Shown: one piece after another, positions 12,627 through 24,531 of the stretch
How the letters are laid out: each line of letters begins with the position of its first letter
Numbering within the stretch: the first letter of the stretch is position 1
NCBI RefSeq assembly: GCF_011397635.1
Contig: NC_064770.1
Span: 29,411,098 to 29,475,097, forward strand
Length of the DNA stretch: 64,000 nucleotides
Source: Epinephelus fuscoguttatus
Lineage: Eukaryota > Chordata > Actinopteri > Perciformes > Serranidae
Direction of reading: 5' to 3'
The notes under the pieces: generated by a model
Databases searched by the model: none
What the model saw: only the letters and a program-made list of their open reading frames with translations
What the model was told of the DNA's origin: nothing
Made by a program: the position numbers and the translations under genes

Positions 12627-15600
12627 ATGAGAGCCTTTGTGTTGAACCTGATGAGTTCAGGAGGATTTCGAAAGGGAACGATCACAGTTTACACAGAAGA
12701 AATGTCCACAACTGCAAGTCCAACCATCCCTTCCTCACAGCTGACATCGGATCAACTCACAGTGGTGGCTGCATCCTGTAAGTAAAACCTTTAAACTGTC
12801 TAATATACTAAAAAAAAGAAAGAAAGATTTTGTTTGAAAAACATCTGTGTGGATACTGTTTTCCACGTGTCTGCTTCCTGGGTATTTGCATTTAATCTCT
12901 CCACATTGCAGCACTGTGATAACGCTTGTACAAGATAATTTCTTTTTATAGATTGCGGCTAATTTTCACATATTGCAATCAAAGCTTTAATGACAGTTAA
13001 TGACAGAATTAGTCTATTATTTTCCAGCTGTCATTGTTTTTGATAGACAGGTGCAGCAACAGAGGGAGAAATTGCACCTTTAAGTGGAGACAGACTGTCA
13101 ATCAAAACTGTTCAAAGCCAACCAAGTTGCTAAACTTAACCACAGTCACAGATCTGAACTGTTAAAAGGACAAAACTCTTCTTTTTTTAAGTTGTTTTGC
13201 AGCCAGAATTAAAAAAAAAACACATGGCCTGTCTGTATAAGAGTGATTAACAAACATTTCCTTTTCTTCTGCTTCTCAAACAGTTTCTTCCCTGGTGTTC
13301 TTTGTGGTTATTGTGGTGCTGCTGTCCATTATTTACCGCAAGGATCTCCAGTGCTGCAAACTCCGCTCCTATCAGGGGCCACATGCAGATATGGTAAGAG
13401 GGAAAAAAAACAAAAGTGAGAGAGTGCCTTGTGTGCTTAGTTTTCTTCTTTAAAGTGACTTCAGTTTTGATCCTGATCCAGCACAGTCGTTGAGAGAGGG
13501 GACCCGGGCTCAAAGGCACCATGTGCACTCAGTGTCATGCCATTAAGAAGTGTCAGAATCAATTTGCATGGCTGTGGGAAAGGGACTACAATAAACTTGA
13601 TATGATCATTGTCAGGCGATGGATTTGCCTCAGCTGAATTAGCTGCCCTCCAGAAATATCTGCCACAGTAACTCTAATGGAATTGGACAGAATTAGCACT
13701 TACCACGCATATTGATGCTACTTCAGCACCAGTCGTAATTAAATCACTGCAAATCAGATTTTGTTGCTAACATCAGCATACCAGGTGAAGCAAAACAACC
13801 TAATCTTAAAGGGTTTTAAGGGAGTGTGTGGCATTTTATATCATTTATTTTTTTCCACAAATCTTTTTATCAACTTGAGATAACTGGCTGAATGTGTGTG
13901 AAGCTGTAGGCGATACGGTATGAGGTGAAAAGGAAATGTAAACACTCCACCAGAGGTAACTTTTCATTGGTTGCCCATTCTCTCTCCTTCCTCTTCCTGA
14001 CTTCTTTCTCACCTCTGTGAGTCCCAGGGGTGAAGTTGGAGTGTTATCTTCGGATTGCAGAGACGTAACCCGTCCTACCTCCCCCCTTTAACAGACAGGA
14101 AGCTCTGTTCAGCTGTGGTTTTAATGGAGAAGTCCTGCTGTCCCATTTAAGGAACTAACAGTGTGTTTCACTGGTACAAAGTGGCCACGCTGGCCTCTAG
14201 TTACAGCTGTATCCGCACACAGTGTGGCTGATAAGACAACATTAACTTACCGTCAGGGTCAGTACAGTAAACTGCACATGACAAATTGTAAACACTGAAT
14301 ACAGAGTGCCAGAGTCTCGATTGATGGATACTGAATGGGCCTACTGGGCACAGGCCCAGGGGCCCAAGGTGTCTGGGGGTTTCCTGACCTTCACCTACAA
14401 AATATCAGATAAATTAACACATACTGAAAAGAAGAAGAGACTCAAAATGACCACAAGGAGACACAAATAATCAGAATGAAATGCAAAGGAACTGCATAGA
14501 GACACAAAACAACTACAAGGAGACACAAAAGGACTACAGAGATCCAAATGAATACCAAAAAAACCCACAAAACAAACACAAGGAGACACAAAATGACTAA
14601 AAGGAGTTACAAAATTACCTCATAGAAACCCCAAACGACTACAAAAAGACACAAAACAGTTGCAAGGAGACACAAAACAACAACAAGGAGACACAAAATG
14701 ACTACAAAAGACACAACATTACATCAAAGAGACACAAAACAATCACATGGAGACACAGAAGGACTACAAAGCAACACAAAACGACCAAAAAAGTCACAAA
14801 ATTACTTCAAATAGACCCAAACAATTGCAAAAAAACACAAAACAGCCACAAGGAGACACACAATTACATCAAGGAGACACAAAACAGCCACAAGGAGAAC
14901 AAAATTATTACAAAAACACACAAAACAACTACGAAGAGACACAAAATGACTACAAAGCTACACAAAACAACCAAAAATGTCACCAAATTACTTCAAAGAG
15001 ACCCAAACGACTACAAAACAGACACAAAATAAGTGCAAAGCAACACAAATCCACCAAAAAAGGCCACCACAGAGTCTGTGTGTCTTGCTTCTGTGTAGGA
15101 GAAGTGATGGGGCCCTTTGCATAACTATGCCCCGGGGCCCATTGTGCCATAATCCGCCCATGGTTTGAGGACATTTAATAGTCATCAGATAATTTTCCTG
15201 AAACCTGATTCTTACATATAACTGACGCGTTCGACTGAAAAAGAATGAAAAGGCTTTTTTGTTTTTATTGTAAGGACAGAAAAAAAAAGTATCCGTTAGT
15301 CATTCCACAGGGAATACACACACACACGCACACACAAACACTCTTTCATTGTGTTCCTATGGGACATTTCATGTCTCCAACTTCATCGTCACATACCTTT
15401 CCCTGCTTCAGTTTGCACCATGAATGGTGTGCACACCCCACAGTGGGTGTTGGGGACACAAGGGAGACAATGGATCTCCTTTAGGTTTGCAGTGGTGAAA
15501 AAGGCACACTGCTGCTGGGGTCCTCCCCCGACTTCAACACTGATTTTACACGGTTGTGCTTTTTCACACTGGCTGAATCAATGGCAGGAGACAAAAGGAC

Positions 15601-16665
15601 AAGTCTCCTTTTTTCTCTTTCTTGAGGACCTTTTTTTTTTTGCTTCTTAAAAGTACAAACCAACGAGGGAATGTGACCTTTGACATCACCTTTTTAGTGT
15701 CGTCTCTCTCTATGAAATGATGTGAGGGTTATGGCAAAGGTCGGTAGAGTGCGTCACTCTGAGTGTGGGTGATGTCATTGTTTAACTGGCCTGGGAAAAT
15801 GATATATCAGATATTTTTATACCACTTTCTACACACTGATCTCCCACTTTTGTTGCCTCTTAGTCAGAAGACGTCTCCCCAGTAAAAGCAGTAGAAGTTG
15901 TTCTAACATCTCTTACCCTCATGCTGGATTCAAATCCCAGTCAGGCAACAAATTGACTTTTGTTGTAATGCTGCCCCAAATGACATACGAGGCCATAATG
16001 TGTACTGGAGTGTGCTCGTTAAGAGGTACCTGCTGCAGTTACAAGGGGAAAAGAGGGACCACACGGTGTGGTTTGTTGCCTAGGGACCCTTGTGACACAG
16101 TAGGATGTCACATTGTTCTCCACACAAAGGAGACTCATTTAGACTCAAGGCAATTACCTAGTTTTCCCGGCAGTCTTTTTTCAGGATTCTTGCACCTCAT
16201 ACAGTGACACACTGACAGGTCTTGTTTTAGAGTGGGTGGGATGGGGGAGGAGGCACGAAAATTGGAGGGTGGTCCTCTTATTGATTAGATAATTTATGGA
16301 ATTGCTGAACCAGCCTGTGTCTACAGTGATTAAACAAGGCATGAACATTGGTCGATTGGGCTGAAATGAGTGGATTTCTTACCAACTGCAGCAGGATCCA
16401 TAGTTAAAATATAAACCGAGGAATGCTTGTAATCAATAACTGAGGCTCTGCTCTCTGAGACACACTTGTTGAGGTTGTTACTGCTTTTTTTACAGGACGC
16501 TCCTCCCCAGTACTACAGCAGCAGACAGACACTGGTGGGATCTCCTTGTCTAGAGCAGACTCAGATCATGGATGACAGCAACACTCAGGTGAGAGTGCAT
16601 CAGCATCATCTGCTATCAGCTTCTCAAAGTGTCAGTCTTCACATCTGTGTGTACTGTTGCAGCAG

Positions 16666-16726
<61 letters not shown>

Positions 16727-19700
16727 TAAGGCTGGGCAATATGTCGATATTATACTGATACTGTGATATAAGATTAGATATCGTCTTAGATTTTGGATAC
16801 CATAATATCCTAAGTGTTGTCCTTTCCTGGTTTTAAAGGTTGCGTTACGCCCCAATCACACAGAAATTGTTTTGCAGGTAGCAAAAAATGCCTGCTGTGT
16901 CCTTTTTTATTGTTGCCAGGCAACAACCCCATCACCTTTTTACACTAACCTTCCCTTGTAATCAATGTACCCTTTTTTTCACACTAATTAGTAGCTAGTT
17001 ACAAAAATGGACAGGCAGAGGGTAATTGCTGTCAGTCTGGCTGAGACCGAGAGGCTGTCAGCAAATAGTTTGTTAGTCACAGGGAGAGACGGAGATCTGT
17101 GTGGGTACATGAGACCCTAAAAAACAGGGAGGATCATGGGGAGTACCACCAGTTGGTCCAGGAGTTTCACCTTGATGATGGCTGTTTCCAGGCATATTTT
17201 AGGATATGGGGCAGTTTGACAATCTATCCTCGGGCCATATAGCTCTGGGTATCCAGCAACCGCTACCACCAGTTTCTCCTCCATTGTTTATCAACTGTAA
17301 ACTTGTTGTTGTGACCACCACAGAAGGCCCGCCTCTCAAATTAACTCATTGGACAATGGGGAAGAAAGATGACACGGGGCACTTTTCCACTCTGAGTTGA
17401 AGTTTTGTCAACTGTTCAGAGTGCTCCAGCAAAAACACCAGGCCCCTAGAGAGCAGAAACATGAGGCGCATTTCAATGCAAAAATCATGCATAAAAAGCC
17501 CCATTCTCTTTAAAACAATTACAAAAAGCTGCCTCCAGCTGCTAAAAATGCTTTCTGTGTGATCGACAAAATTTTTAAAAAAAAGCTTTGCAACTTGACT
17601 TGGACTTAAATACTTGATACCTTCCTCCAAGTCCGCAGATTAAAAAAATTTTTGTTAAAAAAGTGTGCCAAGAATCAATTCATTTCCTGAACATTATTCA
17701 TTCCCAGCAAGTTGACTCTTAATTCCCTGGATGATCCACTTTGTATGAACCAATCAGACAGCAGCATCAAGTTGCAGGAGAGAACCATGAAGAACTAACG
17801 TAATGTTATCAAGAGCTAGCTGGAAAAAGTAATCCCAAAGATAATATTGTTCCTGTACGAAAACTAGTGGTCAGTAGTCAACAAAAAACAGGTCAAAAAA
17901 TTGCAGATGCAGACGCAACAACTGCCGACTTTGTCCAACATTTAAAACAAACAACAGTAATTCGCAGGTAACAATAACATAGTTAGCAAGCTAATGCTTA
18001 GCTAACATTAGCTTAACAGCTAAGTACTTTTTTTTTAACAAAGTTGCTTTAACAAATAAATGAACATTTTAAAAGCCATTCAGGATTTTTGTAAATTGGT
18101 ATTACATTTGTTAAAGTCAGTATTGTCACCTCACAGCAAGAGGTTTCCTGGTTTTAGCCCCAGGGTGGGGTAGCCCCTCTCTGTGGAGTTTGTATGTTCT
18201 CCCCGTGTCAGCGTGGGTTTTCTCTGGGTACTCCAGCTTCCTCCCACAGTCCAAAGACATGCAGGTTAATTGGTGACTCTAAATTGCCCGTAGGTGTGAA
18301 TGGTTGTCTGTCTCTATGTGTCAGCCCTGTCTGGAGACCTGTCCAGGGTGTACCCTGCCTCTCACACAATGTCAGCTGGGATAGGCTCCAGCCCCCCATG
18401 ATCCCTAACAAGATAAACAGTTACGGAAAATGAAAGAATTTGTTGAAGGGAGCATAATTACCAATGTTACCAACTTGGCAACTTTCTCACTAGATATAGT
18501 GACTTTTCAGACCCCCTTAGTTGCTTTATTTCTTTAAAAAAAAAAAGCAACTTGCAACAAATTAAGCAACTTCTTAAGACCATGAGAGAAAAGAGAAAAG
18601 ATATATTATATTGTAATTCCTTCCTATGCACACTGCTCAGAGCAAACACGGTCTACGGCTCTTCACGCAGACTCTCTCTCCTTCTCTGCACTTGCATCAT
18701 GCAGTAGGTGTGGGACAGGCAGGAAGAAGGAGACGTGGGATTTCAGTTGTAGTGAGTTTCTGTGGTTACACTGATGCTCCCACTCTCTGGATCTGAAGCA
18801 GGACAAAGTAGTGCACTATAGTATAAGGGCCATTAGCTTGCATGCCACTGAAATGTTTTGTTTAAGGTTTTCCATTGACTCTAGAGTTGGCAACACTGAT
18901 AAGGACTTGTTAAGGAACTGAAACTCAAAGTGTAGGGTGTAGGACTTGGGACTTGATTTTCGACTTGTTAGTCTTGACTTGAGACTTGAGGGGAAGAGAC
19001 TAACTTGAGACTTTTGTCTTGGTCCCACCTTGGCCTTTATCCACTTCGTCATTATCTCTATGTTACTGATGGTTATTTATCAAAACTCTCATTGTGTAAA
19101 TATTTTGTGAAAGCACCAATAGTCAACCTAAAAATATCGTTGCAATATCAGTATCAAGGTATTTGGTAAGAAATATTGTGATATTTGATTCTCTTCATAT
19201 CGCCCAGCCCTAATCTCTGTTCCCTCTCACAACACATGCTGTACACACACATATCACCACTGAAGTGAACATTTCAATGGCTGTAGACTTAAAGTGGGTT
19301 CCAATGATCCACATAAATCCTCGACACATGAAGGCGTCTGCTTCCTGTCCCTCATAAGTGTCCCTCTGTGTTTGACCTCTGTGTGTCCCAGCAGGCAGGT
19401 CAGCTGTTCTTCGTCGGCCTGCCCTCCAGCTACAGCCTGCCCACGCTGGAGACCCCCCTGCCGAGGCTCCCCTCCTACGAGAGCGTCCGAAAGAAGGACC
19501 GCCAGAGGCAGATCCACATGATGATCGCAGACCGCTTCGGCCTCAATGGACCCATTGTGACTGAGGTCGGCTAAATTAGGGATCAGGACTGTGTCACATC
19601 ACTTGATACAGTCACAAACGCTTTGACAATGGAGTATTTCAGGTGCCGTTGTTAATCCATGGGAACAGAGAGGATATTTGACTCCTATTACAGTCTCAGA

Positions 19701-22376
19701 GAATGCCAAAGCTCATATAAACTCGGCTTATTATAAAGGCCCCTCATCTGTAGTTTCACAATGAATGGAGATAATAAGAAGCTGGCTCTTTCTATTATGA
19801 CCTCGCCGTCATACAATATCGTAACAAGAGCTCGTTCAAAGATGAGATTGCATTCAGAGTGCGGTAAACAGGATGCACTATCAGCTCATCTAATGCTCGC
19901 TGCTGAATTGTGCTGGCGGCCGCGTTTCAAGGTTTTACCGTGTTGAACTTTCGCTGAGCTTTTGACTCGCACAACGCTTGAGCAAACAAGGTAATGAGAA
20001 AAAGGCACATCAAACATAATTAAAGCCTGCATCCTGAGTGCAAACATGGCCCGGGAATGCAGCTTTGTGCTCCTGTCTTCTACTGTTTTTTTTTCTTCTT
20101 CTTTGACCTCCCCTTTTTTCCTTAATTAAATAGTCCTTAGGATGGCTGCCCATCTCCCACACACACACACACACACAAAGAGAGCACATTCATGCACGGT
20201 AATTTCCAGTCAACCCATCACCAGTCAGTAAAAAACCTCCTTCCCCCCTTTTTAGACTGCGCTGGGAGTTCAACTGATGGCCCCTTAATTTAAACCTGTC
20301 TGTCCTGCAGCCAGAGGCAGGGTAGCAATAAAACTTTGCGGCCTGGTGTGTGTGTGGTGTCTGTATCACACAGAGGGCAGGGTTGTAGGGTTGCTCTTGT
20401 CGCCCAAGGGTCCCCAAGCAATTAAAAGATAAGAAGACCCAGTTGGGGGAGTGTGAATCTGCCAGATGTGATCAGAAAGATAATCCACTGGAGAAAAATA
20501 TGTTCCAGGCGGACGATATTAATTGGTAATGTAAATACAAACATGTTCCACTTATTTTTTAGGGATAGATATCAGACCTCAGGATGTTTTCCGAGCATCA
20601 CTTTCATCCTGGGAAATAACATTTTCTGTCTGTGCTGAAGAATTTTGTGGTTATCACTTTAAGTGATTATACTCTTGTGTAGACTAGACAAGTAGCAAGG
20701 ACAGTGTCCTCCAGTGAGAGAGGAGAAGCTCCATTAACGTTAGTATAAGAAGTCTTTATAAGGACCCAATATGAGAAGTTTCCTCAAGGGTTATGAAGTG
20801 AGCAGCAAGTTCATCTATTGTGTCTTATTTGGTTGTACCCCATTACCAATGAAACTTCTTATTTCAGGTCTTTGCTTAAACTTGCATTACCTTTTTTACC
20901 ACTTAGGACAGTGCAACAAGATGTAAACACAATACCACCAATATTACCTTATAAAATTATCAGCAAAATGTTGCCTGGAGACACCTCCAGCAAGTGTGCA
21001 GATGTTTAGAGTTGTGTTTCCTTTAACCAGATGAATGTAAAGGCCCAGGCACGCCAAACCGACTTCAAAGAACCAGCAAAGGCCTCCTGCTGCGCCTCAT
21101 GTTGCCTGTGTCACGGCCAAAAAGTTGCACATGAATACATTGCTAAACTTCAACCAACAGCCAACCAGCCTGTACGTTATGTGCTTGCTTGAGAAGAAAT
21201 GACTCTCCACACAAGCAGAAGGTGGTAGTCTGTAATCCTCATTCAAAAAGTGAAAACAGGAAGACTGTCTTGATGCTAATTACCCAGTTAGCACATTAAC
21301 AACACAATCCAGTCATGCACCAGTGAACAATAACACAAACCATTATGAAACGTTTCTGCAAAAGAGTTCAAGAGCTAAAGAAAAAATAATCTTGCCTCAT
21401 GTCACAAGTTTGTTTTGGTCTAACTCCCTCTGGACTTTATCGCTTTGTTTACTTTCCTCACTTCTGTTTCTTCTCTTCTGTGATGAGCTGAACTGCCGAT
21501 CAGATTCACCAAAGGGCTCTGCAGTCACCAAAGCCGATTCAACATGCAGAATCAGCAGGAAAAAAAGCTGACTTGCGGCGATGAGGGCCAATGTGTGGGA
21601 CATTCTGACCCCTTTCGATGTGAAAGAGCAGCGGCTCTACTTCGAGCTCCCTCCGTATGTCCAAGCTCTTTACCCTACCTCTAAGGCTGAGCCCAGCCAC
21701 CCCACAGAGGAAACTCATCTCGGCCACTTGTATCCGTGATCTCGTTCTTTCAGTCACTACCCAGAGCTTGTGACCATAGGTGAGGGTTGGGATGCTGATG
21801 GACCAGTAAATCGAAAGCTTCGCCTTCCAGCTCAGCTCCCTCTTCACCTCAACGGTCCAGCACAGTGCTAGCATCACTGCAGATGCCGCACCAAACAGCC
21901 AATCCATCTAACACTCCATTTCTACCCTCACTCGTGAGCAAAACCCTGAGATACTGAACTCCCTCACTTGAGGCAGTAACTGTCACCCAACCTGGAGGCA
22001 AACCATGGCCTCAGATTTGGGGGTGCTGACTCATCCCAACTGCTATACACTCATCAACATCATAACAGTGTAAAAAAAAACCCTGAACATTATAGGCATC
22101 ATAGACATAAACATTATGGCAGAACAACTAAATGCATAACCATTTACAGGTGTATCTAATAAAGTGGTGTATTTTTTTTAAAAAAACACCTGTCTTGTTT
22201 CTCTGCAGCCTCCTCCAACATACGAAGAGAGTATTCGCCAGTCTATGGAGCTGCCGTACAACATCCTCCCATCCAGTCCGGATGTCTGCCCTCCTCAGAG
22301 CATTTACACCAACACAGGACCCGACACACCTCATCCAGTCAGCTCTGACACCAACAGCGCTATTCTACCTGTGTGA
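12627..22376 (+). CDS. Single-pass membrane protein with three PY-type motifs (unnamed)
   Basis: Five exons: 12627-12777, 13284-13393, 16496-16588, 19395-19565 and 22209-22376. Phases agree throughout and give 230 residues. Residues 1-50 are short and Ser/Thr-rich with no clear signal peptide. Residues 51-68 (FSSLVFFVVIVVLLSIIY) form one transmembrane segment. A juxtamembrane CC (74-75) may be palmitoylated. The cytosolic tail has PPQY (90-93), LPSY (143-146) and PPTY (177-180, followed by EES). PPxY motifs bind WW domains of Nedd4-family ubiquitin ligases, so a trafficking adaptor or ligase-substrate role is likely; this is inference. The exon 4 donor (GAG|GTCGGC) is weak. I do not recognise the gene. 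Human TMEM92, beside XYLT2, is also a single-pass PPxY protein, but I see no convincing sequence match. Confidence 0.88.
13394..14317. other. PY-motif gene intron 2, first part
   Basis: Intron sequence after exon 2; no exon or clear repeat seen. The remainder of this intron (15166-16495) is also without a supported exon. Confidence 0.6.
14318..15165. mobile_element. TIR element with a GACACAAAATGACTACAAAG satellite core, copy 1
   Basis: Left end resembles ATGGATACTGAATGGGCC, and the right end in reverse complement reads ATGGGCGGATTATGGCAC: imperfect terminal inverted repeats followed by GGGGCCC blocks. The middle (about 14400-15070) is a degenerate tandem array of a roughly 20-nt unit. The open frames over the array are a by-product of the repeat and not genes. 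Intron 2 of the PY-motif gene. Confidence 0.75.
16668..16721. repeat. (CA)n microsatellite
   Basis: An almost uninterrupted CA run of about 54 bp, some 80 bp downstream of exon 3 of the PY-motif gene. Confidence 0.97.
16730..19212. mobile_element. Large composite TIR element with GGCTGGGCAATAT ends
   Basis: The left end reads AAGGCTGGGCAATATGTCG; the right end in reverse complement reads TTAGGGCTGGGCGATATG, with further ATATCG-type words inside both ends. The 2.4-kb interior includes other relics: CTTGGACTT-type words (17.6 and 18.9-19.0 kb), a SINE (18.1-18.4 kb) and non-coding DNA. Best read as a MITE enlarged by later insertions. It fills most of intron 3 of the PY-motif gene. Confidence 0.65.
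18125..18433 (+). mobile_element. tRNA-derived SINE / L2-tail-like repeat, copy B
   Basis: Runs from TGTCACCTCACAGCAAG through the shared body (TCCCACAGTCCAAAGACATG) to GATAGGCTCCAGCCCCC and a decayed AAGATAAACAGTTACGG tail. It is nested in the 16.7-19.2 kb composite and lacks a short internal stretch present in copies C and D. Confidence 0.8.
21041..21603. mobile_element. Harbinger-like MITE, second copy (right end broken)
   Basis: Begins AGGCCCAGGCACGCCAAACC just after a TAA. The interior matches the element at 53468-54632 at several points (TTTGTTTACTTTCCTCACTT; GAGCTGAA.TGCC). Its right end is replaced by the LINE fragment starting near 21600. Confidence 0.6.
21590..21907 (-). pseudogene. 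LINE reverse-transcriptase C-terminal fragment
   Basis: The minus-strand frame reads EVKRELSWKAKLSIYWSIS, PTLTYGHKLWVVTERTRS, then RIQVAEMSFLCGVAGLSL and RGRVKSLDIRRELEVEPLL. This block is typical of the end of the pol ORF in a widespread fish non-LTR retrotransposon; I lean to an RTE/Rex3-type, which is not certain. Only about 100 residues remain, so it is a 5'-truncated dead copy. Confidence 0.8.
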
Positions 22377-22681
22377 TTACCAAGCAAGCTTCTCAAGCTG
22401 GTACATGAATGTGACAGACGTGTGATTGCTTTATATAAAGATGAAAAACATCCCGAAACATGTTGAAGACTGGAACCTTCACACAAGCTGATTCAGATAC
22501 CTCAAGACTGTGTTTATGTTGAGAGACGGCTGATGAAGGAGCAACCAAAGAGGAGCTTCAGGAAAGGACTTCTTTGGCTTGGCACGTTTGAATGTTAAAA
22601 CACTTTGTTACTGTACATGCTAATGAATTTAGAGAATCACTGGATATTTACATTTACTGAGGTGGCTGGTACATCTTGAAA

Positions 22682-22687
22682 AATAAA
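22682..22687 (+). other. Polyadenylation signal of the PY-motif gene
   Basis: First canonical AATAAA after the stop codon at 22376, giving a 3' UTR of roughly 0.33 kb. Cleavage site not determined. Confidence 0.6.
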
Positions 22688-22757
22688 TTTGAGGACTACA
22701 GGACTTAAACCAAAAAAGGGAACCACTATTTACTTTGTTGATTATACTCTGTTAGTT

Positions 22758-23066
22758 CAGTGGTTCCCAACTTGGTCACTGGTCCATTCTGAATGGACTG
22801 CAAGTGACTCACGAATGTGTCAAGTTTGTAAAAAACACACTTATTTTTAAATACAGTAAATTTGTGGCACAGAGCTTTTATTTTGAAGTGCCATTTCCTG
22901 CTGTCAATTCAGTGACTAATGGACAGTAACTTTACAGAGACAGCAAACTAGCTGGACAACATGGCCAAATGCAAGTATGATGCTTAATATATTAAACTGT
23001 GTGGACCTTGAACTAATGACTAAGGAGAAATCTGGACCTGGTGGCTGGACCAGTTGGGAACCACTG
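22758..23066. mobile_element. hAT relic (CAGTGGTTCCCAAC family), copy 1
   Basis: 309 bp with terminal inverted repeats CAGTGGTTCCCAAC / GTTGGGAACCACTG. Flanks TGTTAGTT and TGTTAGTG agree at 7 of 8 bases, the expected 8-bp hAT target duplication. The interior shares ACATGGCCAAATGCAAGTATGA-like DNA with the copy at 46.8 kb, reading MAK-x-KYD, a relic of a transposase N-terminus. Confidence 0.88.
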
Positions 23067-23311
23067 TGTTAGTGAACATTTGTCCTTTATTGAGACCTCA
23101 TTGCCTGGTTTGTAAAGTTATCCGAAATCTGTTTGTTTCTGTACCCTGCCGAGGCCGAGCCATACCGCCATACAGCATGTGGTTCAGCCTGGGAGAGGGA
23201 AAATATTAAAAGGTGCTAATGAGAGTGCCTTCCATGAAGTTATAATGAGATATTACAACAAATGCATGTTTGCTTTTTACCCCTTTTTACCCCTGCTTAT
23301 TTTTTATGTTG

Positions 23312-24531
23312 ACAGGACAGCTTACCCCAAAATCAAAAATACATATTGTTCCTCTCATCTGTAGTGCTGTTCATCAGTCTAGATTGTTTTGGTGAGTTGC
23401 TGAGTGTTGGAGATATCAGCCATAGAGATGTCTGCCTTCTCTCCAGTATAATGAAACCAGATGGCACCCGGCTTGCGGTGCGCAAAACACTAAAACAATA
23501 CATTTGAAAAACTCAACAGCAATGTCTCTTTCCAGAAATCATGACCATGTTACTCAAGATAATCCACAGACCTTGTTGTGAGCAGTTTCACATAGGAGCT
23601 ATTTTCTTTCTACCAAACTACACCACCGTATCATAGCACAGAAGGATGTGTGCATCTACTCATGGACAAGAGGCAAGATTTCAACATAAATGGCGTCCTC
23701 CTCAGCTGAGCTGTAATGTTAACTAGCTCAGTTAGCTCCAGTTTCCTCAACCCTGTTCCCTAGACAAGATACTTTCATGGTCTTCATTGTTAAGTGGAGA
23801 TAATTCCTTGTCTTATAAAGATACTCATAACTGCACAGTGACAACTATGTATAAGGATATTTTTGATACAACCAGTTTTTCTTAGTAAACACTGGTTATT
23901 GTTTCTGTTGCCTTTCGCTGAAGTCTTTTTGTTTGATAGCACAAATGATGTAAGCAACGCTATCAACGCACTGCACAGCAACTGAACAAGTCTACAGTCT
24001 TTGGATAAAAGACCTTTAGAGACCACCAATACTACCGTCACCACTAAGATCACATTCACATGTTCTGATTTACACCCTAATTCAACTTTTTTTCTGGTTT
24101 GTTTGATCTATTTACAATTATGTGTCCTCACCAGGAAGTGTAGTCCTGAAACAAATCACTTCCATAACTTTAAGAAAATAAAAAGCCAGCTCAGTGGTGC
24201 TAGTTCAGCTAGCAGTAGATGCACGCTTCCTTCTGCACGGTGATACAGGTGGCGGGTGTAATTCGGTAGAAAGAAAGTAGTTCCTACATGAAACTGCTCA
24301 CAACAAGGTCTGTTTAGGTCATAATTTCTGGGAAGAAACAAGCTTTTCAGAGATATTTTAGCGCTTTGAGCACCACAAGCCGAGTACTATCAAGTTCCAT
24401 TGTATTTAAAAGATTCGACTGATATCTCCAGCACTCTGCAACTCACACCAAATTGAACTACAGTCATAAATAGCGCTACAGGCAAGAGGAAGAATATGTA
24501 TTTTTTATTTTGGGGTGAACTGTCCCTTTAA
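23312..24531. mobile_element. 1.2-kb TTAA-type TIR element
   Basis: The two ends are inverted copies over roughly 70 bp; the left holds ACCCCAAAATCAAAAATACA and the right, in reverse complement, ACCCCAAAATAAAAAATACA. The right end is followed by TTAA, the left preceded by TTGA, a decayed TTAA. A TTAA duplication points to Kolobok or piggyBac-like transposition. No transposase frame seen. Confidence 0.75.

Larger units (their letters stand above)
19566..22208. other. PY-motif gene intron 4
   Basis: 2.64-kb intron. Its first half (19.6-21.0 kb) shows only a short CA run (20160-20178) and unique-looking DNA. Its second half holds a Harbinger-like MITE piece and a LINE fragment. No supported exon. 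Confidence 0.6.

Noticed and set aside
14747-15124. 125-codon frame rich in Lys, Gln and Thr
   Set aside because: Produced by the 20-nt satellite units; the periodic protein follows the DNA repeat and there is no splice or promoter context.
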